From assembly GCA_937121005.1 (NCBI GenBank), contig CAKZKB010000011.1, positions 1 to 5,704 of the forward strand: 5,704 nt of DNA, read 5' to 3'. The position numbers and the translations under genes are program-made. Position 1 is the first letter of the stretch. Every line of letters begins with the position of its first letter. This stretch comes from an uncultured cyanobacterium (GTDB lineage Bacteria; Cyanobacteriota; Cyanobacteriia; Cyanobacteriales; Geitlerinemataceae). The notes under the pieces are model-generated. The model did no database searches and was not told the origin of the DNA. It saw only the letters and a list, made by a program, of their open reading frames with translations. Shown piece after piece: positions 1 to 5,418 of the stretch.

Positions 1-3000
1 AAAACCAGCGATATTACGGATAATGTGGTCGAACTCACCATCGCCAAGCTGCGCGATCTCCCACCTGCAACCCAAGGCATTTTACAGATTGCGGCCTGCG
101 TTGGCAATCCTTTCGACCTAAAAATTTTGGCACTGGTTTGGAAACAAACAGAGTCGGATACCTTCCAAGATTTGTTTCCGGCGGTACGAGAAGGTTTGGT
201 GGTTCCCACCTCGGAAAGCAACGTTTCCCAAGAAACAACGGTTGCATCGCAATTTAACTATAAATTTTTGCACGATCGCGTCCAGCAAGCGGTAGAAATG
301 TTGGTAGACGACGGCGAGAAAAAAGCCGTTCATCTGGCGATCGGCCGGTTGTTAATGTCGAATTTGCCGACAGAGGCTTGGAACGATCGCATTTTTGAAC
401 TGGCCGATCGCTTCAATTACGGATGGGATCTGATTCGCAAGCAAGAAGAGAAGTTAACCGCCATTAAAATTAATTTAGCCGCCGCCAAAAAAGCCAAAGA
501 TTCCACCGCTTATGCGGCGGCGTTAGAGTATTTGAAAAACAGCACCCGAGGCATTACCGACGCGGTTTGGGAAAACTGCTACGATCTGGCCTTCAATGTC
601 TATCGAGAACGTGCCGAAGTTGAGTATCTCAACGGCAATTTAGATCGATCGCAAGCCTTTCTCGATTTCCTTCTCGATCGATCCCGATCGCCAGAAGAAA
701 AAATCGAACTGTATCAAATGTTAATCGTCCGCTATACGACGATCGCTCGCTATCGAGACGCGATCGCGTTGGGGAAAACCGCCTTAAACTTGTTAGGCTT
801 AGAACTTCCCGAAGCAAACTTAGAAACCTGCTGGCAAGAGGAACTCGATCGCAGTCAAACCCACTGGCAAAATGACGCGATCGCAGCCTTGATGGAACTG
901 CCAGCCGCGACAGATAAAACCGCGATCGCGCAAATACAAGTCCTCTCTCATTTAACCAAAGCCACCTATTTAAGTCAACCCGATCTCTATAAATGGATTG
1001 TCGCCAAGTCTGTCAATTTATGCCAAGAATACGGCCAAATTCCAGAGTCGTCCTATCTCTATTCCGCTTACGGCATTCTTCTCGGTTCTCTACTCGGGGA
1101 GTACAAGTTAGGTTACGAATTTGGACTGCTGGCATTAAACTCGAGCAAGCAAGATAATCACCTATCGCAAAAATGCAAAAGCTACGCACTTCTTGGCGGT
1201 TGGCTGAGTCATTGGGTAAATCCGATCGCGCTTTCAGAATACTTTATCAACGAAGGCTATCAAGTCGGCGTACAGGCGGGAGACTTGCAGTTTCTCGGCT
1301 ATATTGTCGCGCATAAAATGTTGAATGCCTTCTACGGAGGAGAAGAACTATCCGAGCTCGGCGCAGACGTACAAAAATTCTTGCGATTTAGCGAAAAAAT
1401 CAACCATCAGTGGGCCGTGGATGCGCTGCAAGGTCTCTATTTTATCGTCCAAAATCTGGCAGGATCGACGCAAAACTGCTTCGAGTTTGATGTCGAAGAA
1501 ATGCCGGAAAGCGAATATATCAAGCAGTGTCATTCCCATCAAGGCTTGGCAGGATTGGGGTTGTACTATATTTTGAAAGCGCAAGTTTTATTTATCTACG
1601 ATCGTCCTGGCGAAGCGCTAAATTACCTCGTCGATGCGGAAGGATTGCTCGATTTTCTCGTAGGGACGATCGCCGTTGCCGAACATAATTTTTATTACTC
1701 TTTATGTCTGAGTAACCTCTATCCCGAAGCAGACGAAGACGATCGCGATCGCTATTGGCAACAACTACAAGAAAACCAACGCCAACTCCAAGTGTGGTCG
1801 CAACAGTGTCCCGATAATTTCGAGCATCAATATCTGTTAGTCGAAGCAGAAATGTCCAGGTTAGCAGGTGGCGATTTAGAAGCGACGATGAACCTCTACG
1901 ATCGCGCCATTACTGCGGCCAGAAACAGCAGCTTTCTCCACAACGAAGCCTTAACCAACGAACTCGCAGCCAAGTTTTGGTGGAGTAAAGGACAAGAAGA
2001 ATTTGCTCGCTTGTTTATGGCCAAAGCCTACTACAATTATAAGAGTTGGGGAGCCAAACACAAACTCGAGCAACTGGAAGCCAACTACACCGACTTACTC
2101 ACAAAAATTCTCTCTCTCTCGCGTACCGGAGACGATCGCATTCAAACCTTACCCGATCGCGCCTCGGGAAATTCCCTCGATCTCGCTGCGGTAATGAAAG
2201 CATCCCAGGCGATCGCCAGCGAGATCGTCCTCGATAAATTGCTCGAGCGTTTGATGCGAATTTTAGTGGAAAATGCAGGTGCGAGAAAAGGAGTCTTAAT
2301 TTTATTTCGTGAAGGCAAACTTCCCATCGAAACGGTTGCCAAAGTGACTGTAGAAGGGATTAACGTTCGCCAGCGAATCTCCGCCGACGACAAAGTAGAT
2401 TTACCGCTTTCGGTAACGAATTATGTCGAACGAACTCGCACGGATGTCGTTCTCGGTTACGCTTTTTCTGAAGGCTCGTTTACTGACGATCCCTATATCA
2501 TTCGTCACCGCGTCAAGTCTCTGCTGTGCGTTCCCATTCTCAACCAAGGTCACTCGATCGGCATTCTGTATCTCGAGAACAATCTCACCGTTGGCGCGTT
2601 TACTGTCGATCGCCTAGAGGTGCTCAAACTCCTCTCAGCTAAAGCTGCCATTTCGTTAGAAAATGCGCTACTTTACGCTTCTCTCGAAGAAAAAGTGGAA
2701 GAAAGAACCGAAGAACTCTACGAGAAAAATCGCTATTTAGAACGGACGCTGCAAGAACTGCAACGAACGCAAGCGCAGTTGATTCACAGTGAAAAAATGT
2801 CGAGTTTGGGACAAATGGTTGCCGGAGTCGCACACGAAATCAACAACCCCATTAGTTTTATTTACGGGAATTTAACCCCGGCGCGAGAGTACGTGCAAGT
2901 GCTTTTCGATCTGGTTCAACTCTGTCGAAATCGTAGTAGCGATCCGGAAATTAAAGCGGCGATCGAGGCCGCCGATCTCGATTTTATTATCGACGATCTT

Positions 3001-3597
3001 CCCAAACTGATAGTCTCGATGCAAAGCGGAGCCGATCGCATTCGCAATATTGTTTTGTCGCTACGCAATTTCTCTCGCCTCGACGAAGCGCAAATGAAAC
3101 AAGTTAATTTGCACGATGGCATCAAAAGTACGCTATTATTGTTACAGCATCGCTTCCACGATCGCGATGGCAACTTTTATATCGAAACCGTCGAACGCTT
3201 CGGCGAACTTCCCCCCCTGCAATGCTACCCGAGCCAACTCAACCAAGTGTTTATGAACGTGCTCGGCAATGCTATTGATGCTTTAGAAGAAAAGCACCGC
3301 AGCGACTCGCAATTCCGAGGAAAAATTACCATCGCTACCCAACTGCACGACAAGCAAAATGGGGCCAAAGCCGCGATCGTCCGCATTAGCGATAACGGCC
3401 CCGGAATCGATGAAGCCGTCGTTCGTCGCATTTTCGACCCCTTTTTCACAACTAAACCCGTCGGTAGCGGTACGGGGTTGGGTCTATCGATTAGCTATCA
3501 AATCGTCGTCGAAAATCATGGAGGACAGTTACTTTGTCGCTCCGAACTCGATCGAGGTACTGAGTTTATCATCGAACTTCCTGTTAAAGATGTTTAG
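1..3597 (+). CDS. Multidomain sensor histidine kinase (AAA ATPase - TPR-like - GAF - HisKA/HATPase), 5' partial
   Basis: The frame is open from base 1, giving 1,198 visible residues (numbered from there). Residues ~1-50 (LPPATQGILQIAACVG) match the end of the ATPase module of COG3899-type kinases. The FLHDRVQQA motif at 89-97 and the KAKDSTAYAAALEYL region are typical of the helical/TPR-like middle, which runs to ~700. A GAF domain spans ~741-890; it has no Cys-His pair of the bilin-binding type. A coiled coil (~890-932) leads to the HisKA H-box, with phosphoacceptor His945 in AHEINNP. The HATPase has its N-box at Asn1086/Asn1090, G1 box DNGPG at 1131-1135, F-box FDPFFTTK at 1145-1152, and G2 box GSGTGLGL at 1155-1162. 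The catalytic core therefore looks intact and the protein ends without a receiver domain. In this cyanobacterial family (HstK type) an N-terminal Ser/Thr kinase domain usually precedes the ATPase; it would lie outside the window. The protein is probably cytoplasmic: no membrane segment is seen in this part. Its signal and partner regulator are unknown. Confidence 0.95.
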   Translation, partial: KTSDITDNVVELTIAKLRDLPPATQGILQIAACVGNPFDLKILALVWKQTESDTFQDLFPAVREGLVVPTSESNVSQETTVASQFNYKFLHDRVQQAVEMLVDDGEKKAVHLAIGRLLMSNLPTEAWNDRIFELADRFNYGWDLIRKQEEKLTAIKINLAAAKKAKDSTAYAAALEYLKNSTRGITDAVWENCYDLAFNVYRERAEVEYLNGNLDRSQAFLDFLLDRSRSPEEKIELYQMLIVRYTTIARYRDAIALGKTALNLLGLELPEANLETCWQEELDRSQTHWQNDAIAALMELPAATDKTAIAQIQVLSHLTKATYLSQPDLYKWIVAKSVNLCQEYGQIPESSYLYSAYGILLGSLLGEYKLGYEFGLLALNSSKQDNHLSQKCKSYALLGGWLSHWVNPIALSEYFINEGYQVGVQAGDLQFLGYIVAHKMLNAFYGGEELSELGADVQKFLRFSEKINHQWAVDALQGLYFIVQNLAGSTQNCFEFDVEEMPESEYIKQCHSHQGLAGLGLYYILKAQVLFIYDRPGEALNYLVDAEGLLDFLVGTIAVAEHNFYYSLCLSNLYPEADEDDRDRYWQQLQENQRQLQVWSQQCPDNFEHQYLLVEAEMSRLAGGDLEATMNLYDRAITAARNSSFLHNEALTNELAAKFWWSKGQEEFARLFMAKAYYNYKSWGAKHKLEQLEANYTDLLTKILSLSRTGDDRIQTLPDRASGNSLDLAAVMKASQAIASEIVLDKLLERLMRILVENAGARKGVLILFREGKLPIETVAKVTVEGINVRQRISADDKVDLPLSVTNYVERTRTDVVLGYAFSEGSFTDDPYIIRHRVKSLLCVPILNQGHSIGILYLENNLTVGAFTVDRLEVLKLLSAKAAISLENALLYASLEEKVEERTEELYEKNRYLERTLQELQRTQAQLIHSEKMSSLGQMVAGVAHEINNPISFIYGNLTPAREYVQVLFDLVQLCRNRSSDPEIKAAIEAADLDFIIDDLPKLIVSMQSGADRIRNIVLSLRNFSRLDEAQMKQVNLHDGIKSTLLLLQHRFHDRDGNFYIETVERFGELPPLQCYPSQLNQVFMNVLGNAIDALEEKHRSDSQFRGKITIATQLHDKQNGAKAAIVRISDNGPGIDEAVVRRIFDPFFTTKPVGSGTGLGLSISYQIVVENHGGQLLCRSELDRGTEFIIELPVKDV

Positions 3598-3655
3598 GGA
3601 GTTAAGAGGGATAAGGCGGTTTTCGTTCCTTATCCCTCTAGCTGGCATCTTTAAC
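3583..3655. repeat. Outer inverted repeat nesting the terminator hairpin
   Basis: A second perfect inverted repeat encloses the first: GTTAAAGATG (3583-3592) and CATCTTTAAC (3646-3655). The left arm lies inside the last codons of the kinase gene (the C-terminal V-K-D-V). The arms are separated from the inner stem by 12 nt on the left and 6 nt on the right, so a folded RNA would have two stacked helices with an asymmetric internal loop. An overlapping AACATCT at 3653-3659 offers a competing partner for AGATGTT at 3588-3594. Confidence 0.6.
3605..3639. terminator. Bidirectional hairpin between convergent genes
   Basis: A perfect 12-bp inverted repeat, AGAGGGATAAGG (3605-3616) and CCTTATCCCTCT (3628-3639), surrounds an 11-nt loop. 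It starts 8 bp after the kinase stop codon and lies 39 bp beyond the stop of the opposing PEP-CTERM gene, the usual place for a shared terminator. Neither strand has a proper U-run after the stem, so it is not a textbook intrinsic terminator. It may instead stabilise 3' ends or stop polymerase with help from a factor. Confidence 0.6.
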
Positions 3656-3677
3656 ATCTAACACTCCGCGCTCAGCG

Positions 3678-4403
3678 CTATTCTTTCGTCTTTGCAGTTA
3701 GAACAGTCATCACCACACCCAACGTACTCAAACCAATTAACAAGCTCGGTTCGGGAACGGTGGCTCCAGTAACAGCAAAGTCACTGTAGATGTAGTTTCC
3801 ATCTTGAGTGGAGGTCAGCGTCACTGTGCTAACTTTCGTATCGCCAAAGGGATTGAGAATACTGAAAGCTCCCCCACCCGAACTCGTCGCGTTACCGCTC
3901 AGGATTTGGGTAAAGCCGTTCCAAGACCACTCAGCACTATCAGTACCTAAAACGCTCAGCGTCCCGGTAATTCCTCCAGCCTTGATGGTGGCAACTTCAT
4001 CAACGACATCGCCAAAGGCTCCTTCTTGGTACAAGAAGCTGATGTCGATCGATTTCCAGATGCTCGGGGTAGCGGTGGAGAGGGTCAAGGTTTCGCCGAA
4101 GTCGATTTCTTGCAAAGAACCGTTGGGGTGCAAGTCGTCGTAAATGCCGACCCCTTTGGTGCCGTTGACTTCTTTGAGGCTCAAGACACCTCCGTTGGTA
4201 CTCAGGGTGATTCCGTCAGCAGTGGTACAGGTAGAAATCGTGCTAACGGATAGATCGTTGTTGTTGCTCAGCTTCTCGAGGGGGATGTCCCCGCAGTCAC
4301 CGAGATTGGTTCCGGTGGTGAAGTTGAAGGCATAAGCAGGAGCGCTGAGAACAAGGAAAACGGAGATTGCGCCGATGCTGACTGATGGTTGTGTGAGTTT
4401 CAT
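3678..4403 (-). CDS. Secreted PEP-CTERM sorting domain protein
   Basis: A 241-residue protein. The N-terminus has a Lys2 charge, a hydrophobic stretch (IGAISVFLVLSAP) and an AYA site, predicting signal peptidase I cleavage after residue 25. The mature part is rich in Ser, Thr, Gly and Asp and looks beta-rich. The stretch GVGIYDDL...EIDFGETLTL (~85-109) resembles the Gly-Val...Glu-Ile-Asp...Glu-Ser-Leu-Thr-Leu pattern of many cyanobacterial PEP-CTERM proteins. Cys37 and Cys59 are the only cysteines and could form a disulfide. The C-terminus carries Pro-Glu-Pro at 217-219, a hydrophobic segment (~220-236) and a short basic tail with Lys238 and Lys240. In this family an exosortase recognises that tail and the protein goes to the cell surface or extracellular matrix. 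The ATG at 4403 is the only plausible start: upstream codons contain no ATG, GTG or TTG before an in-frame TAA at 4517-4515, and a good ribosome site precedes it. The gene is convergent with the kinase and seems monocistronic. The exact function is unknown. Confidence 0.92.
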   Translation of the reverse strand: MKLTQPSVSIGAISVFLVLSAPAYAFNFTTGTNLGDCGDIPLEKLSNNNDLSVSTISTCTTADGITLSTNGGVLSLKEVNGTKGVGIYDDLHPNGSLQEIDFGETLTLSTATPSIWKSIDISFLYQEGAFGDVVDEVATIKAGGITGTLSVLGTDSAEWSWNGFTQILSGNATSSGGGAFSILNPFGDTKVSTVTLTSTQDGNYIYSDFAVTGATVPEPSLLIGLSTLGVVMTVLTAKTKE

Positions 4404-4407
4404 CGTT

Positions 4408-4415
4408 CTTCCTCT
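4408..4415 (-). promoter_or_regulatory. Shine-Dalgarno site of the PEP-CTERM gene
   Basis: The minus strand reads AGAGGAAG from 12 to 5 bases before the ATG at 4403. This is a strong match to the anti-Shine-Dalgarno sequence and fixes the start. The two plus-strand genes downstream have no comparable site. Confidence 0.75.
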
Positions 4416-4427
4416 GATGGTGTACTG

Positions 4428-4442
4428 AAAAGCAGGGCTTTT
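4428..4442 (-). other. Small hairpin in the PEP-CTERM mRNA leader
   Basis: AAAAGC (4428-4433) and GCTTTT (4437-4442) form a perfect 6-bp inverted repeat with a 3-nt loop, 25 bp before the start codon. Four of six pairs are A-T, so the structure is weak. On the plus strand it is followed by two more T residues and could stop antisense transcription; on the minus strand it would be a leader hairpin. No function can be assigned. Confidence 0.3.
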
Positions 4443-4458
4443 TTGGATCCTACTTTCT

Positions 4459-4464
4459 ATTCTA
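4459..4464 (-). promoter_or_regulatory. Candidate -10 box for the PEP-CTERM gene
   Basis: The minus strand reads TAGAAT, five of six bases of the consensus, about 56 bp before the start codon. No convincing -35 element sits 16-18 bp upstream (ATCGCA at a 17-bp spacing). A rival promoter lies further up: TTGCCT (4572-4567), a 17-bp spacer, then TACACT (4549-4544). That would give a leader of about 130 nt. The sequence does not decide between them. Confidence 0.25.
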
Positions 4465-4546
4465 AGTGATTTTACGCAAGTTGCGATCCCAAATGCACGT
4501 TCTTCATAAAATCTTTATCAAGAGAACCAAAAGTTCCCCTTCTAGT

Positions 4547-4592
4547 GTAAAGTTTTTGTAAAGTAAAGGCAAATGGGTACGTTAGCGTAAAG
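4547..4592 (-). promoter_or_regulatory. CTTTAC direct repeats, possible response-regulator site
   Basis: The minus strand carries four CTTTAC copies, at 4592-4587, 4568-4563, 4563-4558 and 4552-4547. The third and fourth are exactly 11 bp apart (CTTTACAAAAACTTTAC), one helical turn, which is the layout of sites bound by OmpR/PhoB-family regulators. In cyanobacteria the nearest known types are the SphR Pho box (8-bp repeats with 3-bp gaps) and the RpaB HLR1 element (TTTACA-like repeats with 2-bp gaps). The spacing fits the first better and the bases fit the second better. The copies overlap the candidate TTGCCT-17-TACACT promoter, so binding could repress it. Which gene is controlled is unclear. 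Confidence 0.4.
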
Positions 4593-4644
4593 AATGATAA
4601 CGTTTTAAGAAGAAGCCTGTCTCCGTGCAAACGCTTATGAAGGT

Positions 4645-4687
4645 TTGGCCAGGCCCCTCGGCTCTTCAACCTGGGGGCCAGCGCCAA
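4645..4687. other. GC-rich intergenic hairpin
   Basis: Two stacked inverted repeats: TTGGC (4645-4649) with GCCAA (4683-4687), and GGCCCC (4652-4657) with GGGGCC (4674-4679), around a 16-nt loop. The flanks are much more AT-rich. It lies upstream of the TATAAT box, so it is not part of the leader of the downstream gene if that promoter is used. It could be part of a small RNA, a terminator-like barrier between divergent units, or a mobile-element relic. I do not recognise it as a known RNA family. Confidence 0.4.
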
Positions 4688-4730
4688 GTTCGCGGCGGCG
4701 AGGATGTCAACGAACAGGGTGTTAACTGGA

Positions 4731-4736
4731 TATAAT
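4731..4736 (+). promoter_or_regulatory. -10 promoter box for the nuclease-like/comF unit
   Basis: A perfect TATAAT lies 31 bp before the ATG at 4768, predicting transcription start near 4743 and a leader of about 25 nt. The -35 region is weak: no TTGACA-like hexamer occurs at 16-18 bp, and the TG at 4727-4728 is one base too far for a true extended -10. This suggests either an activator or a modest promoter. Confidence 0.55.
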
Positions 4737-4738
4737 AC

Positions 4739-4753
4739 GATCGGTTGCCGATC
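4739..4753. repeat. Palindrome at the predicted transcription start
   Basis: GATCGG (4739-4744) and CCGATC (4748-4753) form a perfect 6-bp inverted repeat with a 3-nt centre. It begins 2 bp after the TATAAT box and covers the predicted start of transcription. It could be an operator for a dimeric repressor or a 5' mRNA hairpin. It contains a CGATCG core (4738-4743), a motif common in this genome, so chance is possible. Confidence 0.45.
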
Positions 4754-4767
4754 TATTTTGAAAAGTC

Positions 4768-5412
4768 ATGGTTCAAACTTACCCAGTTTCTAAAGCGATC
4801 GCCACGTTCGCCGACCTCGAGCAAAGGTTTCAGTTATTCCCCACTAAGAATGACTCGTTCTTTCGGGAATGGGAGCAAGACCTGCCGGATCTCACCGATC
4901 GAGAATGCGAAGCCTTAGACCAAATCAAAAGTCGATTTGAACGACACCGCAAGCAAGGAAATCTCGCAGAAGGGGTCATCAATCAATTGCTAATTTCTCC
5001 TTTACTGACCTTAGCGGGGCTGTATGACGAACCGTTTTATGTTACGACAGAAAAGAGCCTGGAGATAGAAATCGAAGACCGGGATGAAATTTTGCGCGGT
5101 CGAATCGATACTCTTGTGATTGCCCGACAACTTTGGGTTTTGGTTGTAGAATCCAAATCCACGATGAGCTTTTCTGTGGCATTACCTCAAGCTATGACGT
5201 ATATGATGGCCAATCCTAACCCTCAACGTCCGGTGTATGGTTTAGTGACTAATGGAGATGAGTTTATGTTTATTAAGATATTGACTCAAGGGATTCCTCA
5301 ATACGATTTCTCTAACATTTTTTCTCTACTTCTGCCGCGCCGGAATCAGTTACACGATATTTTGAAAATCTTGAAACAAATCGCTAAAATGATGACGATC
5401 GACGAAAATTAA
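4768..5412 (+). CDS. Stand-alone HsdR N-terminal-like PD-(D/E)XK nuclease-fold protein
   Basis: A 214-residue soluble protein, far shorter than a full type I restriction R subunit (about 1,000 residues), with no helicase motifs. Its core fits the HSDR_N nuclease pattern: a helix with Glu68 (NLAEGVINQLL), then GRIDTLVI with Asp114, a hydrophobic strand and VVESKS with Glu128-x-Lys130, then PQAMTYM with Gln141 and Tyr145, as in the Q-x3-Y motif of RecB- and HsdR-like nucleases. All expected catalytic positions look present, so metal-dependent DNA cleavage is possible but not shown. Similar short proteins are often annotated as 'restriction endonuclease subunit R' in cyanobacteria without a methylase partner, and none is seen here. 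ATG 4768 is the earliest start, since an in-frame TGA sits at 4759-4761. No good Shine-Dalgarno site is present. The TATAAT at 4731 probably drives it together with comF, which starts 6 bp after its stop. Its substrate and role are unknown. Confidence 0.85.
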   Translation: MVQTYPVSKAIATFADLEQRFQLFPTKNDSFFREWEQDLPDLTDRECEALDQIKSRFERHRKQGNLAEGVINQLLISPLLTLAGLYDEPFYVTTEKSLEIEIEDRDEILRGRIDTLVIARQLWVLVVESKSTMSFSVALPQAMTYMMANPNPQRPVYGLVTNGDEFMFIKILTQGIPQYDFSNIFSLLLPRRNQLHDILKILKQIAKMMTIDEN

Positions 5413-5418
5413 CCCAAA

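Larger units (their letters stand above)
4404..4767. other. 364-bp divergent intergenic region
   Basis: This region separates the minus-strand PEP-CTERM gene from the plus-strand nuclease-like gene, so it must hold promoters for both. Composition changes along it. About 4440-4615 is AT-rich and holds the CTTTAC repeats, about 4640-4705 is a GC-rich island with a hairpin, and the last ~60 bp hold the TATAAT promoter and a palindrome. I see no tRNA, CRISPR or recognised riboswitch. Small open frames exist (for example 32 codons, 4637-4735 on the plus strand) but have no ribosome site and I do not call them genes. Confidence 0.8.

Noticed and set aside
25..27. GTG as the start codon of the kinase gene
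   Set aside because: The frame is open to base 1 and the protein begins in the middle of a conserved ATPase module, so the true start is upstream of the window.
2221..2670. GAF domain as a bilin-binding photosensor
   Set aside because: The only cysteine near the core (residue 843 in LLCVPI) is in a common GAF strand and no Cys-His chromophore motif is present.
3668..3678. GCGCT-C-AGCGC palindrome by the PEP-CTERM stop codon
   Set aside because: A one-base loop cannot fold as a normal hairpin and there is no U-run; the larger hairpin nearby is a better terminator candidate.
4472..4687. 71-codon minus-strand open frame in the intergenic region
   Set aside because: It starts with TTG, has no ribosome site, crosses the GC-rich hairpin and the CTTTAC repeats, and shows no recognised domain. 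A conservation search could reopen it.
4705..4710. Perfect TTGACA (-35-like) on the minus strand
   Set aside because: The sequence 16-18 bp downstream is GC-rich (TTGGCG-like) with no -10 box.
4637..4735. 32-codon plus-strand open frame beginning ATG AAG GTT TGG
   Set aside because: No Shine-Dalgarno site, it runs through the hairpin, and its stop lies inside the TATAAT box, so it is more likely accidental.
4768..5412. Complete type I restriction system
   Set aside because: Only an N-terminal-like nuclease domain is encoded; no helicase motifs, methylase or specificity subunit occur in the window.
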